Assembly: GCF_001517545.1 (NCBI RefSeq)
Contig: NZ_FBYA01000001.1
Location: forward strand, 988,744-1,052,743
Direction: 5' to 3'
Length of the DNA: 64,000 nucleotides
DNA from: Limnohabitans sp. Rim47
GTDB lineage: Bacteria; Pseudomonadota; Gammaproteobacteria; Burkholderiales; Burkholderiaceae_C
This document shows positions 8,419 through 18,200 of this stretch, one piece after another (within the stretch, counting starts at the first letter, position 1; every line of letters starts with the position of its first letter). Below the pieces are notes generated by a model. It saw nothing but the letters and a program-made list of their open reading frames with translations. It ran no database searches and had not been told where the DNA came from. The position numbers and the translations under genes are program-made.

Positions 8419-8687
8419 CGAACTTGCCCTTGCCCCTGAGCGAACAGATCCACGCCCGACTGACCGAACGCCTGCAACCAACCGCTCTGAAAGTCATTGA
8501 CGAAAGCGCCGCGCACGCGGGTCATGTGGGAGCGAACGACAGCGGTCAGGGCACCCACATGCGTGTGTGCATTGCTTCACCCTTGTTTACAAGCTTGAGC
8601 CGCGTTCAGCGCCATCGCCTTGTGTATGATGCGCTGCAAGATTTCATTGACCAGGGCTTGCACGCTCTGGCCATCGAGCTGATCTGA
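8415..8687 (+). CDS. bolA: BolA family protein
   Basis: A 90-residue BolA-fold protein. It shows the family features: an N-terminal helix (SEQIHARLTERL), a VIDESAAHAGH loop containing a conserved His, and the helix-turn SRVQRHRLVYDALQD. BolA proteins partner with monothiol glutaredoxins in iron-sulfur handling and can act as DNA-binding regulators; which role applies here cannot be seen. It is coupled to yciB by an ATGA overlap and followed after 83 bp by a secreted PpiC isomerase. Confidence 0.93.
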   Translation: MTNLPLPLSEQIHARLTERLQPTALKVIDESAAHAGHVGANDSGQGTHMRVCIASPLFTSLSRVQRHRLVYDALQDFIDQGLHALAIELI

Positions 8688-8770
8688 ACCCGGGCCGTCA
8701 CCCATTGGTGGCAGCCCCTTTTTTTGAACCCTTGATTCAAGCCTGACACAACGTCATTGAGGAAAACAGA

Positions 8771-9544
8771 ATGAAAAAGCAAATGCTCAGCGCCGCCCTG
8801 GTCGCCTTGCTGGCGGTTCCCGCCCTGGCGCAAAACCTGGCTGTGGTCAACGGCAAGCCAGTGCCTTCTTCGCGCGTGAATGCGCTCAAGCAACAAGTTG
8901 AAGCCTCTGGCCGCCCTGTGACGCCCGAAGTGCTGGCCCAGATCAAGGAAGAATTGATCGCCCGCGAAGTGTTCATGCAAGAAGCCAAGAAGCGCGGCCT
9001 GGATGCCTCTGACGAATACAAAACCCAGATCGAACTGGCCCGCCAGACCATCCTGATTCGCCAACTGTTTGCCGACTTTCAAAAGAAAAACCCGGTGACA
9101 GATGCTGACATCCAGGGTGAGTACGATAAATTTGTGGCAGCCAATGGTGGCAAGGAATACCGCGCCCGCCACATCTTGGTTGAAAAAGAAGACGAAGCTT
9201 TGGCCTTGATTGCCCAGATCAAAAAAGGCGGCAGCTTTGAAGACCTGGCCAAAAAAGCCTCCAAAGACCCAGGCTCTGGTGCCAACGGTGGCGACCTCGA
9301 CTGGGCTGCTGCGGCCAGCTATGTGCCCGAGTTTTCGGGTGCCATGGTCAAACTGGACAAAGGTCAGATGACCGACGCCCCCGTCAAGAGCCAATTTGGC
9401 TTTCACATCATCCGTGTGGACGACGTGCGCGAAGCCCAATTGCCTAAGCTCGAAGAAGTCAAACCCCAGATTTCCCAGCAGCTGCAACAGCAAAAGCTCA
9501 GCACCTTCCAGGACAACTTGCGCAGCAAAGCCAAGATCCAGTGA
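8771..9544 (+). CDS. Periplasmic PpiC/parvulin-type peptidyl-prolyl cis-trans isomerase
   Basis: A 257-residue secreted foldase. The signal peptide is MKKQMLSAALVALLAVPALA with cleavage before QNLAVV. A SurA-like N-terminal helical region (about 25-125) is followed by the parvulin domain (about 130-220), which shows the ARHILVEKEDEAL start, SFEDLAKKASKDPGSGANGG and FGFHIIRVDD. It would help outer-membrane proteins fold in the periplasm. The RBS is GAGGAAAA upstream of ATG. A strong terminator lies 23 bp after the stop, so it ends its transcription unit. Confidence 0.95.
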   Translation: MKKQMLSAALVALLAVPALAQNLAVVNGKPVPSSRVNALKQQVEASGRPVTPEVLAQIKEELIAREVFMQEAKKRGLDASDEYKTQIELARQTILIRQLFADFQKKNPVTDADIQGEYDKFVAANGGKEYRARHILVEKEDEALALIAQIKKGGSFEDLAKKASKDPGSGANGGDLDWAAAASYVPEFSGAMVKLDKGQMTDAPVKSQFGFHIIRVDDVREAQLPKLEEVKPQISQQLQQQKLSTFQDNLRSKAKIQ

Positions 9545-9567
9545 TTTGAGCTTTGCGCTCATTGCAG

Positions 9568-9592
9568 AAAACGCGACTTCGGTCGCGTTTTT
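9568..9592 (+). terminator. Rho-independent terminator with UUCG tetraloop after ppiC
   Basis: A 10-bp perfect stem AAAACGCGAC/GTCGCGTTTT closes a TTCG tetraloop (9578-9581), and the T-run is part of the stem end. The symmetrical A and T tracts mean it could work on both strands, but only ppiC reads into it. Confidence 0.9.
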
Positions 9593-9731
9593 GATGGTTT
9601 GTCGATGCACACAACGCTTTGGGTCAACGGGCACAGGCCAGGGCTCAGAGGCGCTTCGCTTTGCCACATCGCCCCAGCCTGCGCCCGCTGCCCCAAAGCT
9701 GGAGGTTTGCGTGAGACGTTGAATTTTTGAA

Positions 9732-9748
9732 GCTGGGATAATCCCAGC
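9732..9748. promoter_or_regulatory. 17-nt palindrome covering a GATAAT box just before rlhA
   Basis: GCTGGGAT and ATCCCAGC are 8-bp arms around a single A. The palindrome ends 2 nt before the rlhA ATG at 9751 and contains GATAAT (9737-9742), 8 nt before the start codon. No Shine-Dalgarno sequence is present. It may be a -10 box of a leaderless promoter with an overlapping operator, or, in a longer transcript, a hairpin hiding the start. The 206-bp stretch 9545-9750 holds otherwise only the ppiC terminator. Confidence 0.45.
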
Positions 9749-9750
9749 CC

Positions 9751-11736
9751 ATGCAGCCCCACCAACTCGAACTCTTAGCCCCCGCCCGCACCTTCGACAT
9801 CGGCATCGAAGCCATCCACCACGGGGCCGATGCCGTCTACATCGGCGGCCCCTCGTTCGGGGCGCGATCGACTGCCGACAACAGCGTGCAAGACATTGCC
9901 AAACTGGTGCAACACGCCCACCGCTATCACAGCCGCATCTTTGTCACCCTCAACACCATCTTGCGCGACGACGAACTCGAAGGGGCCCGCCAATTGGCCT
10001 GGCAACTCTATGACGCAGGGGTGGACGCCCTGATCGTGCAAGACATGGGCTTGCTGCAAATCGACCTGCCCCCCATCCAACTTCACGCCAGCACCCAAAC
10101 CGACATCCGCACGCCCGAAAAAGCCAAATTCTTGCAAGACGCAGGTTTGAGCCAAATCGTGCTAGCCCGTGAACTCACCCTGCCCCAGATCGCGGCCATC
10201 CGCGACGCGGTGGACACCGAGCGCACGGTGATCGAGTTTTTTGTGCACGGCGCTTTGTGTGTGGCCTACAGCGGCCAGTGTTTCATCAGCCACGCCCACA
10301 CCGGCCGCAGCGCCAACCGAGGCGACTGCTCGCAAGCGTGCCGCCTGCCCTACGAAGTCAAAGACGCACAAGGCCGCATCGTCGCGCACGACAAACACGT
10401 GCTCAGCATGAAAGACAACAACCAAAGCGACAACCTGCGCGCTTTGGTCGATGCGGGCATCCGCAGCTTCAAGATCGAAGGCCGCTACAAAGACATGGCC
10501 TATGTGAAAAACATCACGGCCCATTACCGCAAGTTGCTCGACGAGGTGCTCAACGACCAGCCCGAGTTGGCCCCGGCCTCACATGGGCGCACCACCTTCA
10601 GCTTTGAGCCCGATCCCAACCAAAACTTCAACCGCGAGTTCACCGACTACTTTGTGCAAGGACGAAAGGAAGACATCGGTGCGTTCGACACGCCCAAAAA
10701 CCCCGGCCAAGCGATTGGCTGGGTGAACAAGGTCGCCGCAGACCACCTTGAGATCACCACCGACGACGCGGCCACCGAGCTGCACAACGGCGACGGCATG
10801 TGCTACTACGACCTGCAAAAAGAACTGGTGGGCCTGCAAATCAACCGCGCCGAAGCCCAAAAAGCCAAAGGCGTGTGGCGGCTCTTTCCAAAAGACCCGA
10901 TGGACGGCTTCAAAGACCTGCGCAAAGGCGTGCAGATCAACCGCAACCGCGACATGAGCTGGGTGCGTACCTTGGACAAAAAATCGGCCGAACGCCGCAT
11001 GGGCGTGTGGATGCAATTGGCCGAAAGCCCAAGTGGCCAGGATGAAGGCCTGCAACTGACCCTGACCGACGAAGCCGGGCACACCGGCACAGCGCACTTG
11101 GCTGTGCGCTGGCAAGCGCCCAAAGACGCCGCGCAAGCCCACGCCATTGTGCAAAGCGCTTTGGGCAAGCTGGGCGACACCGTGTTTGAGCCCATCGATG
11201 TGCAAGTGACCCTGCCCCGCCCTTGGTTTGTGCCACCGTCACAGCTCAACGCCTTGCGCCGCGACGCCGTGCAAGCGCTCGAAAACGCCCGCGCCCAAGG
11301 CCTGCACCGCCTGCCACGTGCGGTGCCCGTGGAGCCGCCGGCCCCATACCCCGAAGACACCCTCACCTATCTGGCCAATGTGTTCAACCAAAAAGCGCGC
11401 GACTTTTATGCCCAACACGGCGTGAAAGTGATCGCCGCCGCCTACGAAGCGCAAGAAGAACTGGGCGAAGTCAGCCTGATGATCACCAAGCACTGCGTGC
11501 GCTTCAGTTTGAGCCTGTGCCCCAAACAAGCCAAAGGCGTGACCGGCGTGCAAGGCACCGTCAAGGCCGAGCCGATGCAACTGATCAACGGCAAAGAAAA
11601 ACTCACCCTGCGCTTTGACTGCAAACCCTGCGAAATGCACGTGGTCGGCAAAATCAAAAAATCGGTGCTGGCCGCCGTGCCCGAAAGCCCGGTGCAGTTT
11701 TACAAGACCCGCCCACCCGTGCAGGGCATGCACTGA
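9751..11736 (+). CDS. rlhA: U32 family protein, probable 23S rRNA 5-hydroxycytidine C2501 synthase RlhA
   Basis: A 661-residue peptidase-U32-like protein. The N-terminus ELLAPARTFDIGIEAIHHGA is the family signature. Four cysteines C170, C177, C193 and C197 (CVAYSGQC and GDCSQAC) match the iron-sulfur site of U32 hydroxylation proteins. Length is decisive for the subtype: the tRNA enzyme TrhP is near 450 residues and UbiU/UbiV near 300-330, while RlhA is about 650 with a C-terminal collagenase-like domain. RlhA hydroxylates C2501 of 23S rRNA using prephenate-derived chemistry. The stop touches the stop of the convergent SNF2 gene. Subtype is inferred from length and layout. Confidence 0.85.
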   Translation: MQPHQLELLAPARTFDIGIEAIHHGADAVYIGGPSFGARSTADNSVQDIAKLVQHAHRYHSRIFVTLNTILRDDELEGARQLAWQLYDAGVDALIVQDMGLLQIDLPPIQLHASTQTDIRTPEKAKFLQDAGLSQIVLARELTLPQIAAIRDAVDTERTVIEFFVHGALCVAYSGQCFISHAHTGRSANRGDCSQACRLPYEVKDAQGRIVAHDKHVLSMKDNNQSDNLRALVDAGIRSFKIEGRYKDMAYVKNITAHYRKLLDEVLNDQPELAPASHGRTTFSFEPDPNQNFNREFTDYFVQGRKEDIGAFDTPKNPGQAIGWVNKVAADHLEITTDDAATELHNGDGMCYYDLQKELVGLQINRAEAQKAKGVWRLFPKDPMDGFKDLRKGVQINRNRDMSWVRTLDKKSAERRMGVWMQLAESPSGQDEGLQLTLTDEAGHTGTAHLAVRWQAPKDAAQAHAIVQSALGKLGDTVFEPIDVQVTLPRPWFVPPSQLNALRRDAVQALENARAQGLHRLPRAVPVEPPAPYPEDTLTYLANVFNQKARDFYAQHGVKVIAAAYEAQEELGEVSLMITKHCVRFSLSLCPKQAKGVTGVQGTVKAEPMQLINGKEKLTLRFDCKPCEMHVVGKIKKSVLAAVPESPVQFYKTRPPVQGMH

Positions 11737-14700
11737 TCAGCCCAGCGGCTTGAGCAACTCGTTCAGGTCCGACTCGCCAAACAGCGGCTCTTTGCGCTTA
11801 ACGGCACCTTCGTACATGTCTTGCGCCAGTTGGGCTTTGCGCTCTTGCAGGGCCAGCATGCGTTCTTCGATGGTGCCTTGCGCCACCAGTTTCACCACCC
11901 ACACGTTTTTGGTCTGGCCGATGCGGTGGGCGCGGTCGGTGGCTTGGTTTTCTACCGCCGGGTTCCACCAAGGGTCGTAATGGATCACGGTGTCGGCCTG
12001 CGGCAGGTTCAGGCCCACGCCACCGGCTTTCAAGCTGATGAGGAACAGGGGCACCTGGCCGCTGGTGAACTTGTCGATGATCGCGTCGCGGTTTTTGCTT
12101 TGCCCGGTGAGCTTGACCCAAGGGATGCCCAAATCGGGCAAGGCTTTTTCGATCAGTCCCAACATTTCGGTGAACTGCGAGAACAGCAAAATCTTGCGGC
12201 CCTCGGCCACCATCTCGGGCAGCATGTCCAGCAACTGGCTCAGCTTGGCCGATTCGCGCACTTGGGCGGCCGCGCTGAGCTTGAGCAAACGCGGATCGCA
12301 ACACACCTGACGCAGCTTGAGCAGCGCATCGAGGATGGTGATTTGCGATTTGCCCAAGCCCTGCGTACTCAAAGCCTCGCGCACGGTTTTTTCCATGCCC
12401 AAGCGGATGGTTTCGTACAGGTCGGCCTGCTGGCCTTCGAGCGGCACCGGCATCAGGGTTTCGATTTTGGGCGGCAACTCGCTGGCCACCAGGTCTTTGG
12501 TGCGGCGCAGCATGAAGGGCGTGATGCGGGCGCGCAACTGCGCCATTTTTTCGGTGCTGCCCTGGCGCTCAATCGGGTTGCGGAACAACTCGGTGAAGCG
12601 CCGTTGGCTGCCCAGAAAGCCGGGCATCAAAAAGTGAAACTGGCTCCAGAGTTCACCCAAGTGGTTTTCGATGGGCGTGCCCGACAGACACAAACGGTGT
12701 ATGGCCGGAATTTCTGAGACCACCTGCGCTGCATTGGTGTTGGCGTTCTTGATGTTTTGCGCCTCGTCCAGCACCAGCATGTGCCAGGGCACTTGCAGCC
12801 ACATCTCACGGTCGCGCGACAGGAGCGAATAGGCGGTGATGACAACGTCAAACTGGCAAAGCTCTTGCGCGGTTTCGTGACGCGACAGGCCGTGGTGGAT
12901 GTGGGTGGCAAGGCCCGGACAAAAGCGTGCCGCTTCGCGCTGCCAGTTGCCCAGCAAGCTCACAGGCGCAACGATGAGCGCTGGCTGTGTCAGCCGCCCG
13001 GCCTGCTTTTCGGTCAGGATGTGGGCCAGCGTTTGCAGCGTTTTGCCTAAGCCCATGTCGTCGGCCAAGATGCCCGCCAGCCGGTGATGCCGCAAAAACT
13101 GCAGCCAGTTCAGGCCCTGCTGTTGGTAAGGGCGCAGCGTGGCTTGCAAGCCTTCGGGCAAGGGGACGTCGGGCAGCGCCGCCATTCCGCGCATTTGTTG
13201 CACCAGGGCCAACAGGCTTTGTGCGCCCTGCCAAACGGCGCCTTCGCCCAGCGATGCGGCGGTGCGCAGTGCATCCAGGCGCGACAGCCGCAGCGAATCG
13301 CCATCCCAGTCGTGCCCACGTTCGCCGTGCAACTCCATCAGCATGGACAGCCATGGCTTGATTTGGGCCGTGGGCAGCTTCACATAGCCAGGCCCTTGCA
13401 AATCAGGCAAGTACAGGTAGTCGGGCACGCGGTCGGCGTGCTTGTCGCTCAGCTCGCTGGCCGAGACGCCTGCACGGGCCATGGCCTTGAGGATCTCGGG
13501 CACCCAGGGCAGGATATTCACGCGCTGGCCGTCGATGTTCATGCCCAGCGAAAGATCGAACCAAGGCGAGGTGTCTTCAGCGACATCTTCGCCTTGATCG
13601 CCCTGCCCGCTCATGCCCACATGCACATCGTCAGCCAGGCGCAGCCAGTGGTTCAGGCCTTCGCGGCTGTGCACTTCAAACCCGGCATCGCGCAAAGGCG
13701 AAAAGTCGGATTCCAGCCAGTCCAGCCACAGGGCTTGACCTTCGGGGCCGGGCCTGCCCAGCAAGTTGTTGTCCCACAGCAAAAAGCCCAGATCGTCCAG
13801 CGTGTCCCAGATCTCAAGCTCGGCTGCCAGATCGCGCACCAACAAGCGGGCTTGGGGGCCTTGGCCAACGACGACGCGTGACTGGTGGTCCGCCCAATAG
13901 CCAGAGCAACCGGCATATTGAAACTTCAATTCGGCCTGAAACAGGCCTTGTTCACCGCGCAAGTGTTCTGGCACCGGCACGATGTACAACACGCCGACAG
14001 GCGCAACGCCCCGAATTTCGGGCATTTTTTCGATCACAGGTGGCAGGGGCAATTCGCCCATGGCATCCATCAGTTGCTGCTGAAACTTGACCGCCACACG
14101 CTCGGGCACCACGGGGGCCTGCGTGAGCAAGAGCAGGTGTTCGGCACTCATACCTTGCGTGTCCAGCAGGCCGCAGGTGCCTTGTTGCGGATCCACAAAC
14201 AAAGTGGGCTCGTTCAGGCCGTGCAGCACGCCCGCCTGTGACGACTGCATCTGCAGGCGCCAACCTTCGGGGCTGTTGCCTTGCGCAGGCACGGCCTGCC
14301 AGTGGCCACTGAAGGCCACAGGCTGATCGCTCCAGACCAAAGGCCGCAGGGTTTTGCCCTCGTCCCACATGAGGCGGCTTGTGCTGCTGCACATCTTGAG
14401 CAACAACTCAGCGGCCATGCCCTGCAACTTGACCGCGCTTTGAAAGCCGTAAGAGCTGAAACTGTTGGTTGCCGGACAGGCCTTCATCAGGTCAAAAATG
14501 CCTTGCTCGCCCGGTGCACAGTTGCGCCAAACTGGGTCGCTGGGGTAAGGCTGGCTGCTGACTTTTTTGGGTTTGCCCCATTCACCGTTCGGCTTCAAAA
14601 CCGCCTGCTTGATCGTCAGGTGGAACACGGGCCTGTGGCCTACGGTTGCAGCCGACAGGCAGTACAAAAAGTGTTCATTGGCTTTGCCGGGCAACGAAAA

Positions 14701-15165
14701 ACCCGAGGGTGCATCAACAGCTTGCAAACGGGTCAACCAGTCGCGCACCTGGTATTCGGCTTGTTGCAGCGCTTTTTCTTCGCGCACACGGGTCTGGTGC
14801 TCATCGCTTTCAGCGCTTTCGGCACCCTCGCCCGCCGGGGTCAGCGGATCGCGCATGGCAACGCCTTGCATGGCGACATGGATGCCCAATGCCGCCCCGT
14901 GTTTGCACATGCGCCCCACGGGGCAAGTGCAGGTGGATCGCCAGGCTTGCAGGTTCCCGCCATCGGACACGCGCAGATGCGCCGACACCCGATACGGATC
15001 TTGCGAAGAACCCTGAACCTGCGCATCGACGCGCCAGTCTGTGCCGTCAGGCGTCAGGCAGGCCGACAAAATCTCGTTCCGGAGGTAAAGCGCAGTGCCT
15101 TTGGCCCAGGAGTTCGAGTCGAAATAAAACGCCAGCTGAGAGGGCGGGAACCATTGATCAGACAT
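11737..15165 (-). CDS. SWIM zinc-finger SNF2-family DEAD/DEAH helicase
   Basis: A 1142-residue Swi2/Snf2 ATPase. The N-terminus has a SWIM zinc finger CxCx5CxH (C79, C81, C87, H89). The C-terminal half has the two RecA lobes: motif I DDMGLGKTLQT near residue 700, motif II LDEAQNIKN near 797, motif III LCLSGTPIENHLGELW, and motifs V/VI GGVGLNLPQADTVIHYDPWW and QATDRAHRIGQ. Such proteins translocate on double-stranded DNA or remodel RNA polymerase or nucleoprotein complexes; the bacterial SWIM type lacks a firmly assigned role. It follows purL by 45 bp in the same direction and converges on rlhA with no gap. No clear RBS is visible. Confidence 0.92.
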   Translation of the reverse strand: MSDQWFPPSQLAFYFDSNSWAKGTALYLRNEILSACLTPDGTDWRVDAQVQGSSQDPYRVSAHLRVSDGGNLQAWRSTCTCPVGRMCKHGAALGIHVAMQGVAMRDPLTPAGEGAESAESDEHQTRVREEKALQQAEYQVRDWLTRLQAVDAPSGFSLPGKANEHFLYCLSAATVGHRPVFHLTIKQAVLKPNGEWGKPKKVSSQPYPSDPVWRNCAPGEQGIFDLMKACPATNSFSSYGFQSAVKLQGMAAELLLKMCSSTSRLMWDEGKTLRPLVWSDQPVAFSGHWQAVPAQGNSPEGWRLQMQSSQAGVLHGLNEPTLFVDPQQGTCGLLDTQGMSAEHLLLLTQAPVVPERVAVKFQQQLMDAMGELPLPPVIEKMPEIRGVAPVGVLYIVPVPEHLRGEQGLFQAELKFQYAGCSGYWADHQSRVVVGQGPQARLLVRDLAAELEIWDTLDDLGFLLWDNNLLGRPGPEGQALWLDWLESDFSPLRDAGFEVHSREGLNHWLRLADDVHVGMSGQGDQGEDVAEDTSPWFDLSLGMNIDGQRVNILPWVPEILKAMARAGVSASELSDKHADRVPDYLYLPDLQGPGYVKLPTAQIKPWLSMLMELHGERGHDWDGDSLRLSRLDALRTAASLGEGAVWQGAQSLLALVQQMRGMAALPDVPLPEGLQATLRPYQQQGLNWLQFLRHHRLAGILADDMGLGKTLQTLAHILTEKQAGRLTQPALIVAPVSLLGNWQREAARFCPGLATHIHHGLSRHETAQELCQFDVVITAYSLLSRDREMWLQVPWHMLVLDEAQNIKNANTNAAQVVSEIPAIHRLCLSGTPIENHLGELWSQFHFLMPGFLGSQRRFTELFRNPIERQGSTEKMAQLRARITPFMLRRTKDLVASELPPKIETLMPVPLEGQQADLYETIRLGMEKTVREALSTQGLGKSQITILDALLKLRQVCCDPRLLKLSAAAQVRESAKLSQLLDMLPEMVAEGRKILLFSQFTEMLGLIEKALPDLGIPWVKLTGQSKNRDAIIDKFTSGQVPLFLISLKAGGVGLNLPQADTVIHYDPWWNPAVENQATDRAHRIGQTKNVWVVKLVAQGTIEERMLALQERKAQLAQDMYEGAVKRKEPLFGESDLNELLKPLG

Positions 15166-15210
15166 TGCACATCACGCAACTGCCCACGCACTCGCCCACG
15201 CAGAACGTCA

Positions 15211-18200
15211 TCAAGCCACCCATTTGCGGGCGTTTTGCCACACGCGCAGCCAAGGGCTGGCGGCGTCGATGCCGCCTGAGCGGCCCAGATCGGTCCAGCT
15301 CATTTGCACGTTGCGGAACACGCGCTCGGGGTGCGGCATCATGGCCGTAAACCGCCCGTCTGCTGTGGTGACCGCCGTCAAACCGCCCGCGCTGCCATTG
15401 GGATTGAAGGGGTACTGTTCGGTGGCTTGGCCGTGGTGGTCGACAAAGCGCATCGCGCCAATGGCTTGGGCCGCATCGCCACGGTGCTTGAAGTTGGCAT
15501 AGCCCTCACCGTGCGCCACGGCAATCGGCAAGCGGCTGCCCGCCATGCCTTGCAAGAACAAGCTGGGCGATTCGAGCACCTCGACCATGGACAGGCGGGC
15601 TTCAAAACGCTCGCTCTGGTTGGTGGTGAAACGCGGCCAAGCCCCGGCTCCAGGAATGATGTCGGCCAGCTCGGCAAACATCTGGCAGCCGTTGCACACG
15701 CCCAAGCCAAAGGTGTCGCTGCGGCCAAAAAAGCCCTTGAACTGTTCGGCCAGCTGCGGGTTGAAGGTGATGCTGCGTGCCCAGCCAATGCCTGCGCCCA
15801 AGGTGTCGCCATAGCTGAAACCGCCGCAAGCGACCAGGCCCTTGAAGTCGGCCAAGTGGGCGCGGCCCGTTTGCAGGTCGGTCATGTGCACGTCGTGCGA
15901 CTCGAAGCCCGCTTGGTGAAAGGCATAAGCCATCTCCACATGCGAGTTGACACCTTGCTCGCGCAAGATGGCCACTTTGGGGCGCGACAGATTCAGATAA
16001 GGCGCGGCCACGTTGACCGCGGGGTCAAAGCTCAGCGCCACGTGCATGCCGGGGTCGTCGGCGCGGCCTGCGGCGGCGTGCTCGGCATCGGCGCAAGCGG
16101 GGTTGTCGCGCTGCTGGCAAATCTTCCAGCTCACGCTGTCCCAGACTTGGTGCAGGTCTTCGAGCTTGGCGGCAAACACCTCTTTGGTGTCGCGCCAAAT
16201 GCTCAGTTCGCCCACACCTTTGGTGATGGTCGAATGGCTTGGACGGGTCTTGCCAATGACGTGCGTGTGTTTGGACAGGCCATGTTCGCGCAAGGTTTGC
16301 AGCACCGCGTTGCGGTCTGCGGTGCGCACCTGGATCACCACGCCCAGCTCTTCGTTGAACAGGGCTTTGAGCGTGAGCTCTTCGCGGCGGGCGCTGACTT
16401 GGCCCGCCCAGTTCTTGGCGTCGCCATGGTCGGCGCGGCTGTCGCTGATGCCGTCGCCTTCGGTCACCAGCATGTCCACATTCAGCGCCACGCCCACATG
16501 ACCGGCAAACGCCATTTCGGCCACAGCGGCCAACAAGCCGCCGTCGCTGCGGTCGTGGTAGGCCAAGATCTGGCCTTTCGCCCGCAGCGCATTGATGACC
16601 TTGACCAAATTCACCAAGGCTTGCGGGTCTTCCAGGTCGGGCACGTTGTCGCCAAACTGGCCCAGCACTTGGCCCAGCACGCTGCCGCCCATGCGGTTGC
16701 GGCCTTGGCCCAGGTCGATCAAAAGCAAGCTGGTGTCGCCCTCTTGCGCGTCCAGCTGCGGCGTCAAAGTGCCCCGTACATCGGGCAAGCTGGCAAACGC
16801 GGTGATGATCAAACTCACGGGCGACGTCACTTTGCGTGTCTGACCCTTGTCGGTCCACTGCGTGCGCATCGACAAGCTGTCTTTGCCCACTGGGATCGAG
16901 ATGTCGAGCGCCGGGCACAGTTCCATGCCCACGGTCTTGACGGTTTCATACAGCGCCGCGTCTTCGCCCGGCTCGCCACAGGCGGCCATCCAGTTGGCTG
17001 ACATCTTGACGCGTGGCAGCTCGATCGGGGCAGCCAGCAAATTGGTGATGGCCTCGGCCACGGCCATGCGGCCCGACGCAGCGGCGTTGAGCGAGGCCAG
17101 CGGCGTGCGCTCGCCCATGCTCATCGCTTCTCCGGCAAAGCCCTGGTAATCGGCCAAGGTCACGGCCACGTCGGCCACGGGCACTTGCCAAGGGCCGACC
17201 ATTTGGTCGCGGTGCGTCAAGCCTCCCACGGCGCGGTCACCGATGGTGATCAAAAAGCGCTTAGATGCCACAGTGGGGTGGCTCAGCACATCGATTACGG
17301 CTTTTTGCAAGGACACGCCAGTCAAGTCCATGGCGGGCGATTGGCGCGCCAGGGTGCTCACATCGCGGTGCATTTTGGGCGGCTTGCCCAACAAGACGTC
17401 CATCGGCATATCGACAGGCGATTCACTGCCCATGTCTTCCAACACCAGTTGGCGCTCTTCGGTGGCCACGCCGATCACCGCAAACGGGCAGCGCTCGCGT
17501 TCGCAAAAGGCTTTGAACTGCGCCAAAGACGCGGGCGCGATGGCCAGCACATAGCGTTCTTGGCTCTCGTTGGACCAAATTTCTTTGGGCGACAGGCCAG
17601 ACTCTTCCAGTTGCACCGCCCGCAAGTCAAAGCGTGCGCCACGGCCTGCGTCGTTGGTCAACTCGGGGAAGGCGTTGGACAAACCGCCCGCGCCCACATC
17701 GTGGATGGCCAAAATCGGGTTGGCCGCGCCTTGTGCCCAGCAGTGGTTGATGACCTCTTGCGCCCGGCGCTCGATCTCGGGGTTGCCGCGTTGCACCGAG
17801 TCAAAGTCGAGGTTGGCGGCGTTGGTGCCGGTGGCCATGGAGCTGGCGGCGCTGCCGCCCATGCCAATGCGCATGCCGGGGCCACCCAACTGGATCAGCA
17901 AGCTGCCCGCCGGAAACTCAATCTTTTTCGTTTGTTCGGCGTCAATCTGGCCCAGACCGCCCGCGATCATGATGGGCTTGTGGTAACCACGCACCACGCC
18001 GTCCACGGTTTGCTCGTATTCGCGGAAATAGCCCAGCAAATTGGGACGGCCAAATTCGTTGTTAAAAGCAGCGCCCCCCAAAGGGCCTTCGGTCATGATT
18101 TGCAAGGGGCTGGCGATGTGCTCGGGCTTGCCGCCGGGCTGATCGCTCAAGCCCCCCCACAACTTCGATACGGTAAAACCGCTCAAACCGGCTTTGGGCT

